DNA of 64,000 nucleotides from Lepisosteus oculatus. Lineage: Eukaryota; Chordata; Actinopteri; Semionotiformes; Lepisosteidae. Location: NCBI RefSeq assembly GCF_040954835.1, contig NC_090723.1:4660001-4724000 (forward strand), written 5' to 3'. How positions within the stretch are numbered: position 1 is the stretch's first letter; the number at the start of each line of letters is the position of its first letter. This document shows positions 1-11,899 of this stretch, one piece after another. Below the pieces are notes generated by a model. It saw only the letters and a program-made list of their open reading frames with translations, was not told where the DNA came from and did no database searches. The position numbers and the translations under genes are program-made.

Positions 1-1195
1 ATAATTGCTCCTTGCAAGGTCTCTAACTGTTGACCTTTGAAAGCGCCTGTGCCTTTGTAATAAGATGCAAACTTCGAAAAGTACCGATTTTAATGTTGTG
101 CAGACTTTATGGCTATTATCATTTTCAGACCCAGCAGTTATCCTAAATATACTCACTAACATTTCTCTAACATACTTCCCGAATTTCTCCTTATCTCTAT
201 GTGGTTAGTACTGAAACGTGCTTTATTTCCAATGATTTCCAATAGATTGCTGTTCAGCAGTGGTTAAAGGCGTCACCGTGTGGCCAGTATGTCGAACTGC
301 AATGAACAGGTGTAATTTGCACCTCTGACCTCCAATAATAATAATAATAATAATTGCTTACACTTATATAGCGCTTTTCTGGACACTCCACTCAAAGCGC
401 TTTACAGGTAATGGGGATCCCCTCCACCACCACCAGTGTGCAGCATCCACCTGTGCCTTCTGAACTAATGTTACATCCGTGCATAACATCAGGCAGGGCC
501 TGATACAGGAATTGTCTCTTCATATCATGTGAGAGAGTTGTACTTTTTTAGAGCGTGCCCATTTTGGCCATGAAAAAATCTTTTTGATCACTTTATCATC
601 TGCCCGAACCAGGGACTGCACGAGAGAGGTGAGCTCGCTTTCCCCTCGTTTTCGACTTTATTTTGAACGTTTTCAGAACTCGTACAGCTGGAAATCACAA
701 TCCTGATTCTGTTACATTTTCAGCCTCAAACTTTGTCCTCCAATTTAAAACAAAATCAACAAAAATGCCTCTAAGGTCTGATACCTTGAACATTAAAAAT
801 AAATCTATACATTTTGGTCTTCAGTAATGCAATGAAGTGAATTTGACTTGCGTCACTTCAAAATCACTATACATGATATTGAATTTTTACTTATGTTAAT
901 ATGCATCATTTGAAAAGCAGGGTTTTAGAAGAGGATTAAATAGTTAAAATACAATCTGACAAAGTCTTCCAGCATCGGATGTACCAATTCTCTGGTCTGA
1001 CGTGGGGATTAGTCTTCTGTACAATGCACTCTCTCGTTGCAGCTGTAACATTAATAAATACTGCATATTACCAAAAATACTCAGCTTCTGATTTACATTA
1101 CAGGCACTGTGTTGGAAGAATCAGGGCTAATACTGGCCCAGCATGACACAATCTCTCGGTCTGTGTCTCAGTTTGGTGGTTCGACTTTGTGCTGC
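1..1195 (-). other. COASY 3' flank: 3' UTR and downstream DNA
   Basis: This stretch follows the COASY stop codon on the minus strand and holds no coding exon that I can see. Minus-strand AATAAA signals (TTTATT on the plus strand) lie at 657-662 and 222-227; either could end the COASY transcript, and I cannot choose between them. A short interspersed repeat occupies about 334-458. In human the next gene in this direction is MLX, which would lie beyond the left edge. Confidence 0.5.
334..458 (+). repeat. Interspersed repeat with (TAA)n head and 'agcgctt' core
   Basis: A run of TAA triplets is followed by a unit reading tgcttacacttatatagcgc, then tctggacactccactcaaag and a block rich in ccaccacc. 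The same unit, nearly identical over about 115 bases, recurs at 48455-48572, and a more diverged relative lies at 7715-7940. The shared order and lack of coding potential make it a dispersed non-autonomous element; I do not know its family name. It probably lies in or just beyond the COASY 3' UTR. Confidence 0.75.
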
Positions 1196-4100
1196 TTATA
1201 AAGAGGAGCTGAGATTTCTCCTCCTTTGGCTTATTCTCTCTTGGAGAAGATCCCAGGCTTTCTGCACCTGGAAAAAAATGAATCAGGAGTTTGAAACATA
1301 TAGGAGATGTGATGCACATTCAGGAAAAAGCCCATGGTATTTTTTTTTAATCACAGTTCAGTATGTGATGCACAGGGAAGCGCTCTGGGGCGTCGGTCAC
1401 AGCACTCCGACCCCTTGATCCGGAGTCAGTCACACAGTCGGAATGTGGGGGTCACCGTGCCGAAAAAGAAATACCAGGACTTCGCTGGGCTCAAGCAGCG
1501 AAGAGGGGAAATCCCCAACCCTTGGTTTTCACAGAGCGGAGAGAGAACTGAAAATGTTATTTGCTGAGCAGATGCCCTTACACAAAAAAGCTTGGCTGGG
1601 CTAGAGGGGTCTTCTGATGACTGAGCTCTGCTCACTCTGTCTGCAAGTTGGTAAGGAAATAAGCAGAGGTTTTTCCTCTCATTTCCAAGCTGACACATAA
1701 TAAGAGGACAAAACACAAACTTTCCTTTGTGGAGGCTCTTCAGATATATTCAGATGTGCACCTAAATGCACTGTGTTCTTTTTCTCTCTGCCCTTTTAGT
1801 TTCCAGTGTGGAAATATCCCTTTCTTAGCATCTGACACCCTGAGGCATCTACATCTTGTGTGCCTGCCGGCCTGTGCACTCACTCACATCCAGGTAGCGG
1901 TAATGGGGCCGAATCTGTGCCGTGTGAGAGCCAGATCACGATACTGGTGCTGCACAAGCGCGAGAACAGTCAACGCAATCTGACGCCTCCTGCACAGGCG
2001 TCACACCTGTCCGGCTCATGCCCTCACCTGTCTCTGCGTCACCTCTGGCTCCCACAGTGTGCACAGCACCACGTTCGCGTGCTCCACCTGTTGGGCGTTG
2101 GTCCACTGGCTCGCCAGCCTCCTCCGCGCATCCTCCTCGCTAGCCCCGTCCCGCCGCGTGATGCGGGCGACAGCCTGCGGGGAAATGAGACCGCTGAGCT
2201 CTGGGCGGAGGACGAGCAACCGAGAGCTGCAACCCTGCCCGGCCCTGGCCCACTGGCGGCCCTGGGAGAGCTCCGAAAGGGTCTAAACAGGATTCCTGGG
2301 TGGCATCCTGTCGTGCAGGTTTATTTTTAAATCTGGTACCAAAATCTTTTTATTTTTACAACTTACATGGTATAGGCAGCTGTATGTGACTGGAGTGTAC
2401 GGCCGCAGCTCCTGTATGTCTTGAGACATGCTGACGTGCTCCTCTGTGCAAGTTTTACCCACCTGCACAGGCGTGGCGTCAGCCCCACAGTGCTTTACAG
2501 GAGAGCTCATGCTGATTGGAGGAGCAGCGCATTTGCCAATGATGTCACTGCAAGCCTGAAGGCACCCAGCAAGTCACATGAGTCACATGCTGGCAAGACA
2601 AGAGGATCCTGGGAACCTCATCCCAGTGGCGATTTATGAATTGTTCACCGCTGCTTGGAGGAACTCAGTTCACAGCTGGGCAGGGATGACTTGCCCCAGA
2701 CAGGGACCAGTAACATCAAGACTGGGACTCCCAGTAGCTTTCCTTACGTTCCTGTGCACAATGCTGAGGAACAATGGGGCGTGGTGCGAGAGACAGGACT
2801 GAATCCTTTGCAGTAAACATCAAATGCTTTTCACGGGGCTCTCCTGTGGAAGAATGATCCCTAATCCCAGGTCTTACATGGTATCCAGCCACCTACCTCC
2901 TCCTCTGGGATGATGGTGACCCACACCTCATGCACCAGGTCTGTCCAGCCAGCCTCCAGCAGCACCGCAGCGTCGACCACGCACACCGTCTTACCTGCCA
3001 GGAGCAAGGGCCCAGTGGCAACAGCAATGAGAAACGTGCATCTCATCTGAGCCCCTCACGTCTAGAGATTCTCTCAGTTTTGTGTCTCTTTGCATTCGTC
3101 CTCTTCGTCCCAGATAACCAGCGCTCAGCTGCCTCACCCACTTATCTTAAATTTGACACCACAGGCTCCGATATCTCCTGGATTCACATTCAGGATCAGG
3201 ATCAGGATAGGCCAGGAGCACTCAGGAGACTTAGCATCTAAAACAGGGATCTGAATCCGAACTCCGACAAGTACTGTCACTGCACGAGTCCACGAGTGTG
3301 CTACTCATCAAAACATTAAGCAGTCGCAAAAATTGTATCTTCTGTGATTCCATGACATGACTTTCTTAGTGTCTTATCTTACTACTTTGAACAACTTTCT
3401 CTGATTAATGCAGAAAAATCGAACCTATGTATCAAATGAACTACAGTTGAAAATGACCAATGTGTCCCTCAAGTAGAAAACACGTACGCACAACAAATCT
3501 TGTTGCGTCCATTGCAAAAAAAAAAAGAATGGCTTAAGACCACAACTATCACGAGGGGTGTATTAACAGAAGGAGATTAGTAAAATCCTGAAGAAAATTA
3601 TTTCACTGTGAAGTAACAAATTAATAATATCGATACATACCCTTCTCTCCAGCATCTCTGATTTGTTTCTTGACTAGGAGAGCGATCTCAGGCCACACAA
3701 TGTCTGTCAGGCATTTCAGCTTTTCCTTCAGCAGGAGAAATGAAAAATTCAGATTTTAATAGGAAAGAACACTCCCCTGCTCATGAAACCACATAACAAG
3801 GGCTTAATAATAAAGGCTGACAGACCCTCTAACTGTACCTTATTCCCAAAGACCTTTCTGCCAAGAGCGCGCCGGTTGATTGTGTCATCTTCGTTCCGAA
3901 TGTCTGGAATTGGGGAACAAATTTCACAATGCAGAACAACAGGACACCGGTTTGGCTCACCTGACACGTATCAACGTCTCAGGATGTCTAGTTGAAATCG
4001 AGAGGTAAAAGACAAAAACTGAATTTGCAGGGTTGGTTGATAAAGCAAAACATCACAGAATGAATAATTAGAACAAAATTAGGAGGCTGTCTGGGTGGGG

Positions 4101-7100
4101 ATGTGAGAAAAGCACAGTAGCAGGTACAATAGGGACGCTGCAGTACTGTAATACCAGTGTAAGAGGTACAGTAGGGACGCTGCAGTACTGTAATACCAGT
4201 GTAAGAGGTACAGTAGGGACGCTGCAGTACTGTAATACCAGTGTAAGAGGTACAGTAGGGACGCTGCAGTACTGTAATACCAGTGCAAGAGGTACAGTAG
4301 AGACGCTGCAGTATATTTCAGTGTTATCATGAAGAATGACCGACAGCAGAGGGTCTGACGAACCTGGGCCGAACTCCTGCAGGACCCTGTGGTAGGCTGG
4401 TGCCCCAGGCTGGTACGTCTCGTGTCCCAGCCGGTCGCTGTCGATCCAAACGGCCCCAAGACCCTCCAGCCGCCGCGCGATCGAGCTCTTCCCACTCCCG
4501 CTGCCCCCCGTCAGCCCAATCACATAGGGAAAGGGAGGAATGTGCGGATTTTCCTGCAGGACAGACAGGAAAGAGAGGGACACAGCATTACACAGGACAC
4601 AGGAAAGAGGTATTGTTTAACACATACCATACCAAATACTTCAGTGAGTTTTGAAAATGGACCTTAAGAATAAAATTCATAAATTCGTGGAAATTATAAG
4701 ACTATACTGTTCCTGTCAAATAAGAGGAAGGAAGCAAAAGAATGTGGCAGCATTTGTTATTTGAGAGGGAAGTCGAGTCAGAGAGTGAACAAGTAAAAGT
4801 TATTCCATGCTAATAAGCAGAAAGCTATTTTAGCATGGATTTACTTTTTACTGGTTGCTGATTGTTGATTGAGTGACCCTGATGTTGAATTATCAAGAAA
4901 TGGCAGGATAACATCTTAGGATCAATAGGCTACGGAGCAACTAAATAAGCAAGACAGGCAGATGGGCTCTCTCATTTGCAAGCTTTCTTATATAAATTAG
5001 CAGATTTAGAATGACTACATTCTTACAAGTATACCAAGTTCTTCAAACATCTAAACAATGATCCAAAACAATGGAAGTTTAATCAAATCAATTATTGGGA
5101 CAAAAAAGGTTCAGTTAAGGAAATGAAAATGCTCCATGAAGCCACTGGCATTATCAAAAGCAAAGACTGTACTGCACCGTACTCCTGATGCAAAATCCAG
5201 ATCTTAAAGCCCACTGTAACAAACAGGGTTTGATTTATTTCTTAATCAATTAGAAACCTGTCATTTTAATTCCATAAATCGATCAGGTATTCTTGTATTC
5301 GGCACTTCACCCACGTTCTAACTGCTTCTTTCAAGTGGGGGAGCTGGTGCCTATCCCAGCAAGCAACGTGTGCAAGACAGGGTACACACCCTGGACAGGA
5401 CACCATGGCACACAAACACACACACCAGGACCAGTTTTCCCCAGAAGCCAATTAACCTTCCAGCAAGTCTTTGAACTGGGGAGGAAACTGGAGCACCCGG
5501 GGGGGAAACCCTGTGAACACAGGGAGAACATGCAAACTCCACACATACAGCACCCCCCTGGTCCAGAATAGAACCCAGGTCCCCAGCACTGCGAGGCAGT
5601 AATGCTGACCACTGTGCCACTGAACCACTGCGTTCAGTACTCTTTAGGAAAAAATCTCTTTGCAGGCTGTGCTGGTGACCAGACCACATAACTTGATTGC
5701 CGGCAATCACTGGACTGATTTGTGCAGCAAAGCAAGCACTCCAATTTCAGTAAATATCTGGCCAAGGGTCTATGTTTTGGCAAATTCCGATACAGTCAAG
5801 GTCTCACTGGGCCACTGCATTGAGGACTTCCTGGTTTGAATTCAGGCTCACATGCTGCTATTTTGATAGCAAGGAGCTCACATGCTTCACCTTTTGCAAA
5901 GGGGACTGTGTGAAAAAAGCACATAAACAAAACTTGATAACCCACCCAAGAGTCTGTAGCTCACAAAAATTAGCACAGAGGTCACTACCACTTCATGGCT
6001 TTCTTTGATATAAAAAGGTCTGTGTGATCCTGAAATAGATTGTGGGACATTTTGTCCCACTTGGAACAAAAGGAAAAACAAAAATATTTTCCTTTGTTGC
6101 CTAACAGTAAGCACATGTTCAATTTGGATGCAATGCAGAGAGGTCCTGTCATTATCTTATTCAATGCATAAATCATAATCAGTGTCACTTTTCCATCAGA
6201 AATCAGGCTTCAGATAAAGACGGTCTAGTACTCTTTTGTTTTAAGAAATGTAACAATCTGGAAGTGTTTCACAGTGTTATTAAATCAGTAAACAGTAAAA
6301 CACGACAGGATCATTCTACTTATGAAGAATCGTTTTTTAAGAAAAAACACTGCTCATTTCACATAGGGCAGATTCTCCAGTAAGCGAGGTGTTATCTTCT
6401 GTTGTGTGATGACCCAATCAACGTGTTCCTATCCAGGGAGATAAGAAAGTGAAGAGGCGTTTTGTCCTGTGCTAGAATTCAGACAAAATACCAACTCAAA
6501 GAAAATCTAATCTATAAAGCAGACAAGGTCTTGATTTACAGCCTGGTCTCAAGGAGACACAGCCTGGCACCTAACTGACAGACAGCAGCTCATTCGTACA
6601 GCGTGTAACAATAACACTGATTTGTCACAGGATATACGTTGGGACACTTCGAGTCAGGCATGGTTACAGCAGACTTCTGGTTCAAAATGCAAGAGGATGT
6701 GTGTTTCAATGTGCCTGAGGAATTAGATGAAGATGAAACAGTTATACTCCAAAGTGAGACTACAGTCAAGATTAAGCTGTGATTGCTGGAGACTGCAAAT
6801 TTTATTAGAACAGCCGTCTTGCTGTATTAGGCAATATATTAGTTTTTAATCAACACTGCAATCAGCTTGTAATAATTTGTATACATATTGTAAGCAGGAG
6901 TGTCACAGTAGAGACAATCTATTACAATATGTATGCAGTTATTGGTTTGCTGTGCAGTTCCTAGTTTTTAAGAAATAGCTACAATTAAATTTAAGGGCTA
7001 AATTTAACGAATCTTAACTGCACTTAATTGTACATTGCATTGTATAAATGTGTGTGCCTAAAAATTACTCAGTTCCCGGATCTTTCTGTTCTTTCATACA

Positions 7101-10100
7101 GCAACTGCTAAGGGACAGACAAAGCCAGACAGCTTACAGCTCAAGCCAATAGGACAGATTGGACAAAAATGAAGTGAAGGAGATGAGAGCTGCTTATTGC
7201 AATAGGTCTACAGAAGAAAAGCAGGGTAGCATGTTGATTAGCTCTGCTGCATCACAATTAACGGGCTCTGACTTTGATTGTGGACTAAGATCCAAAGATG
7301 TGGCTAACGTAACTGATGTCTCTAAATTGCCTCTGTGTTGTGTGGGTGTACTGTGAGAGACTGGTGGCCCTTCCAGTGTGCAGTCCTGTCTTGTGCCCTG
7401 TGCTAAACACAAGCGCACACTGTCACTCCTTCTTTTCACACTGCTGCACGTTTCAACTACCAGCTCCTGGCTGGACATCAAGGGTATTATGAATCATGGG
7501 AATGAAATGAAAAAGCGGTCAAAAATGAAGGAAAGAAACCATACCAACAAGCTGACTCCCCCTGAACACACAACACCCCCCTCCCTTCCACACCAACCTT
7601 TCTAACACAGAACTGAGGAAATAAAAAAACACTTATATCCCAAGAGCCCAGCTAAACATTAGCTCATCGGGTTGGCCTGTGATTCTGAGAAAACATGGAC
7701 TTTGCACCAAATGTCATTTTATAAGAAGAAGTGCTCGCATTTTTACTGCACTTTCCATCACAAAGGGTCCCAAACCACTTTACATATAGGAAGGAACCCT
7801 CCTCTTTTACCACTGAAACACAGCACCAGCCTAGAGGATGTGCAACAGCTATGATGTGCCAGCAGCCCCACTGCAGATCGGGTGCAAAAATTAGACATTT
7901 CATCAGCAGCTGAATTAAGGGGGTTAGTTCTGGGAGGATAGATCATCCCACAGAACAGAATACAGCCACATCTCTGGGATTAATACCATGTTATCTGGCA
8001 AATCATGATTAACACTATTAAGAAAAGCGCCACTACTCACTACTACTGGAATCAGTAAAGCTAACTTGCCTATCTCAACTGTTGACAAACAGATGTTTTA
8101 AGCACCGAGAAGTGGAAAGGAACTCCACATCTGCCACAGCAGGATGGCACCATCTCAATTCGTTCTAGCTTCTATACTCTACGGACTTTTTCATAACACT
8201 TATTACAACAAATCTCAGTCGCAAAATTAATAAAACGGTTTAAGAGTAGTGCTGCATTCTTGAATTCTTTTTCATTTCTTCACTTGGGACAGGGGCTTGC
8301 AATTTATTCACCTAACATTAACCGAAAGTTAGCACACTGGATATCTTTTACAGTTTACGTGGCCCAACACCAAACTCAATGACACAATCTTAAATCTGCC
8401 GAGGAAGCCAATTCAAGAGCTACTATATTTAAAGCATCTTGGGAATGCTTCTGTAATACCTTTGAGGTCAGCTCTGTATTCTAGTTGAAGAATAGTATTC
8501 ATCTTGGAACCCTGATTGTAATTTTTATGCACTGCTCTATTTAAAAAAAAACTTGCTTTTCTAGGCACCAGGAACTCAGTGAGCTTTCTTCTTTTAGAAG
8601 CTGTTCATGCTGGAATAGTAGATCAGCGTTGTAAATAATTATCGTAATAGGTCTGTGCAACGAGGTGAGAAAAGAAAGAAGATAAACACGAAAAGTGCAA
8701 AGGTGTTCATTTAGGACAGGGGATTGTCTTCACCTTGGGTGGAGAGAGGAGGGTCCCCAGCAGACGTGTGCGAAGGCTGGAAGAGCTGATCTTCTCCTCC
8801 TCCGTGTCACTGTGATGAGCGTCCTTGATCAGCTGGATCTCATGCAGGACGAGCTTGGGGAGGCCCTGTTAACAACCACACACACACACAATATCACTGG
8901 TACAGTCCTAGGCACAAGGGGTTGCTGCTCTCACAGGCATGTGGTGGCAAAGCATACTGTGCTGAGAAGGCTAGAGAGCTGCCTGAGCTGGACACAGACC
9001 AGGCTGCATCTTAACATGCAGGATGAAAGCAGATCCCAGAATGCCTGCTGTTGACTACTGTTTGGTTTTTTTCAGTTGCCCGTGCATGAGGCGAAAGTTA
9101 CATTCTCCAGCCGCTTCCTGTTGACCGCCTCCCCTCCTTTCCTGGTCTCCTCGCTGACCACAATGCACTGCAGGCGGGGGTCGGTAATGGAGGGGCCGTA
9201 GGGGTCCGCCAGCGGCACGATCTCAACCTGAAGGGAGGGCTTGACGTCCTGCAGGAATTCGCGCAGCTTCTGGACTCGCTGGGCGTAGGGCTCGATCAGC
9301 TCCTTCAGCACTTTGTCTGGAGAGACAGACAGCAAGTACAGGGGTACAGGGGGGCTCTGCCATCCTGCTGGCTCTTTTTCAAGCAACAGGGAAAGGGGAA
9401 GGGGGAGGGGTGAGACTCCCACTGCATCGCAGCTCAATCCACCCCAGGTTTCACTACTGACTCATGCTCTTGCAGAAGTCAACAGCAATTATCTAACTTG
9501 TAATCTAATCTCCCATACAGCTGCAGGGAGCTGTCCCTCCTCGAGTGAGCTAGACTGGAAGGCCTGTCCTGGACTCTAAGACAAGACCACCATGACCAGT
9601 CTCTACAACCAAAGAGCACTTGCTCAGCAGTCCATAAAGGAAACGGGGAGGCCGCGTGCGAGGAGATCACGGAGTTCAAGGGGGACAGAGCGTCAGACTC
9701 ACTCTTCAGCAGCTCCCGATCGGAGACCCCTATCAGGAAGCGCTTGTCCGCCAGCAGGCAGGAGAAGTTGAGAAGGGTCTTGTGGGCCCCGTGGAGCCTG
9801 TCGAAGGTGCCCCCGACCACCACGTCGCTGTAGGTCTCCAGAAGCTCCGCCGGCCCCCCGGCGCAGTCCTCCGCAGCCACGTCCAGCTGGGGGTTCAGCA
9901 GCACGGAGGTCAGGCTGGGCGCGCAGGCGTAGCAGCTCAGCGCGTACGCCCGCAGGCTCTGGCGCGCCGGGCCGGGCCGGCCGGGGTCCGGCAGGGCGAA
10001 GTCGGTCAGCACCACCTCGGGGCGGTGGGCCAGGGCCTGCGGCCGGGGGAAGGGGTTGACCCCCAGCCCGCGGCTCCGGACGTGGGTCAGCAGCACGCGC

Positions 10101-10351
10101 ACGTCCAGGTGGCCGCACACGCTGGCCGCGTTGCTGTACAGCCGGGTGATGAGGCCCGAGAGGTCGCGCCCGGCCGGGATGCAGACGGGCCGGGCCTGCG
10201 CCGCGCTGCCCAAGTTGAGCCCCGGGTGCAGGTGGACGTACAGCGTCCGCTCCACCAGCTGCGCCGCCGAGCTGAGCACCGGCGCGATGCGCGGGGGGAG
10301 TGCGTGCAGGGGCGAGGTCAGGACTAGGACGCCGGTGCTGAACATGGACAT
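1196..10351 (-). CDS. coasy: Bifunctional coenzyme A synthase (PPAT + dephospho-CoA kinase)
   Basis: This enzyme makes CoA in two steps: adenylyl transfer to 4'-phosphopantetheine, then phosphorylation of dephospho-CoA. Nine coding exons, in order of transcription: 10351-9703, 9316-9102, 8865-8734, 4553-4364, 3903-3839, 3725-3641, 2994-2897, 2174-2028, 1267-1196. All junctions are GT/AG and phases agree, giving 550 aa (human 564). The first exon holds the N-terminal region and the start of the PPAT domain with [11 protein letters not shown] at about residues 180-190 (nucleotide-binding HxxH-type motif). ISSSSLR at 314-320 is the second PPAT signature. The kinase P-loop GGSGSGKS is at 348-355, followed by [10 protein letters not shown] and [11 protein letters not shown]. 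The start MSMFSTG aligns with human MAVFRSG, and a possible acceptor (ggcag) sits just before it, so a 5' UTR exon upstream is likely. The last exon is only 72 bases (begins [11 protein letters not shown]). Confidence 0.97.
4123..4313. repeat. 42-bp tandem repeat in COASY intron
   Basis: A 42-base unit (starts ggtacagtagggacgctgca) repeats about 4.5 times with starts at 4123, 4165, 4207, 4249 and 4291 and only a few substitutions. It lies in the intron between the P-loop exon and the next exon. Because 42 is a multiple of three and the unit has no stop in the host frame, the frame stays open from the P-loop exon through the array (14-residue repeats such as [14 protein letters not shown]). 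The P-loop exon has a good donor site and homology resumes in the next exon, so this is intron and not coding. Confidence 0.95.
5305..5640 (-). repeat. tRNA-like SINE, near full length
   Basis: This is one of about nine copies of the most common repeat here. On the plus strand it reads from a degenerate head (ttctaactgcttc) through caaggcaggg-type text, a CA-rich part, aactggagcacccggggg, agaacatgcaaactccacac, and ends accactgtgccactg. Read on the minus strand it begins like a tRNA-derived promoter head and continues ggagtttgcatgttctccc. It sits in the large COASY intron. I do not name the family. Confidence 0.85.
5795..5865 (+). repeat. Possible tRNA-derived SINE fragment
   Basis: The text ggtctcactgggccactgca followed by cctggtttgaattcaggctc resembles an internal pol III promoter with a B box (GGTTTGAATTC). 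It is short and diverged, and no second copy was matched. It lies within the same COASY intron. Confidence 0.3.
7715..7940 (+). repeat. Diverged relative of the 'agcgctt' repeat
   Basis: The segment contains tttactgcactttccatcac, then gggtcccaaaccactttaca, a CCTCC block and cagcagccccactgcagatc. This order of landmarks resembles the 334-458 and 48455-48572 copies but extends further to the right and is much more diverged. It lies in the 4.2-kb COASY intron between 4554 and 8733; apart from the repeats listed I see nothing else in that intron. Confidence 0.5.
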
Positions 10352-11384
10352 GCTGCCTGGGAGAGGAACAACAAGCTCTTCAGACAAGCGCTCTCAAGCA
10401 GAAACCAGTCCAAACCAACACCCAGCCAGTGAGACAACAGACTGGAATCTCCCAACCAAGACAAACAGCGCAAACTGAACAAGGACTGCTGGACAATTAT
10501 CTGTTTCGAAGTCATACTACCCCTGCTGTTATTACAGCGTCACCATTTTATTCCCAATGGAATTTGGGAATATCGCTGTTTTTAGAAATGGACATGATCC
10601 CATTACAGGTATAGCATCGATTTAACAAAACGAGGCAGGTTTTAAGCTGTTTCGGGTCAACACGGTAGTCTACCACCAGTTTGCTTTGTTCCAGAATAAA
10701 ACCAGTGACTTGGGGATACTTGTCTGCATCATGACTGTTAAAACAGTGGAGAGAGAGGACCAGATGACGAAGGAAATCTACATTTTTTTTTGTTTTAACC
10801 ACCCTGTTACTGTTTGAGTGAACAGAAACGTCATGAAAATTGTGGAACCAAGCAGGACGAACAGTATAACTCAACTACAGCTCTAGCAGAAAACCATTCT
10901 ATGCGTTTTCTGTCATTTCACACTTTTAAAAAACTACCCATTTCCCTATGGCCGCTGCAATAACAATTAAATATGCATACGCGTCGGCACAGCTAATTCT
11001 TTGGCAGATTAACAGTCACGTAAAGAGACTTCAACTCCTGGATGCTGTTTTACATTTCAATAGCATTCGTCGTATGCTTTAAAAGTTGTGGGGTAAAAAC
11101 ACAGGATTTAGTCGGTCTTTGGAACGTTTTCAGCCTGACGTCTATCCTTCAGCAAATACAACCAGCATACACCGGGTTTAACTAGCGCATTGCAAAGAAA
11201 CCAGGCTTCACATAAAATTGAGGAAAGAGATCGGTTGCAAAAATTCGATTTTTAGGTTTATAAATATTGAATATTGAATTTCCAAGATGGGTTTTCTAAA
11301 GACTTGAACACGTCTGTGTTACTTAACAGAACTACTACGTGATACGTAAAAGTATAATGGTGCATTTACCGTACCGTAGCTTAA

Positions 11385-11620
11385 AAACCTGTCACGTGAA
11401 GAGTTATATTAACATTATTTCGCCTTTTAATTGCACATTATCGTTGATAACAACGTTCGTCCAATACGGCAGGCTTCCCGACAGCTATATTTGACCTACC
11501 GGTTACCTAACCACCTGACAAAATACTACGCTCTCATTGGCAGACCGCCTTAGTCACCTGCTCAACATCAAGTCCCAAACTTCTTCGTGGCGCTATGAAT
11601 TGTGGGTAATGTAGTTTTTC
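11385..11620 (-). promoter_or_regulatory. Likely COASY promoter: ZNF143-type motif, CCAAT boxes, E-box
   Basis: About 1.1 kb upstream of the COASY start codon. The minus-strand sequence ACTACATTACCCACAATTC (11597-11615) closely resembles the ZNF143/Staf site ACTACAATTCCCAG. A minus-strand CCAAT lies at 11536-11540 and a plus-strand CCAAT at about 11459-11463. A palindromic E-box TCACGTGA is at 11392-11399, the type bound by USF, MITF/TFE or MLX family factors. CpG dinucleotides are more common here than in flanking DNA. The transcription start and the donor of the 5' UTR exon could not be fixed. Confidence 0.5.
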
Positions 11621-11694
11621 CTCGGGGTGGAAGAAATCCGAACATTCTACTTGGTCTTTATTCCAAAGTATCAATCGATTCGATAAATTGTCCA

Positions 11695-11895
11695 CGCTTA
11701 CCACTTCGCGCACTAGTTAAGATCATAATGCATCGTTTGCACTACTTTTTTTTTGCACATCTCTTGTGCTGTCATTTAACTTTGCTGTTGTTGCTGCTGC
11801 TGGTCTGTGCTTGCTTGGTGTCTTTGTATTGTAGCTTATATGCAAATAAACATTTCATTGCACTTGTGCATATGACAAACTGAACTGAACTGAAC
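11695..11895 (+). repeat. LINE 3' tail with (TGAAC)n end
   Basis: The sequence runs through tttttgcacatctcttgtgc, a ttgctgttgttgctgctgct tract and aaacatttcattgcacttgt, and ends in short tandem copies of tgaac. This matches the general form of a fish non-LTR retrotransposon 3' end (a cattgcacttgtg-type tail followed by a short tandem repeat). Only the tail is present. It lies about 100 bases beyond the likely COASY promoter. Confidence 0.6.
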
Positions 11896-11899
11896 GTTT

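Noticed and set aside
4068-4495. Repeat-bearing proteins of 138 and 171 codons continuing from the COASY P-loop exon
   Set aside because: The sequence past 4364 is intron with a minisatellite. The donor at 4363 and the in-phase next exon at 3903 restore homology to human COASY.
9656-10327. A 223-codon plus-strand open frame opposite COASY exon 1
   Set aside because: Antisense shadow of a GC-rich coding exon, rich in Gly, Val, Arg and Gln, with no domain.
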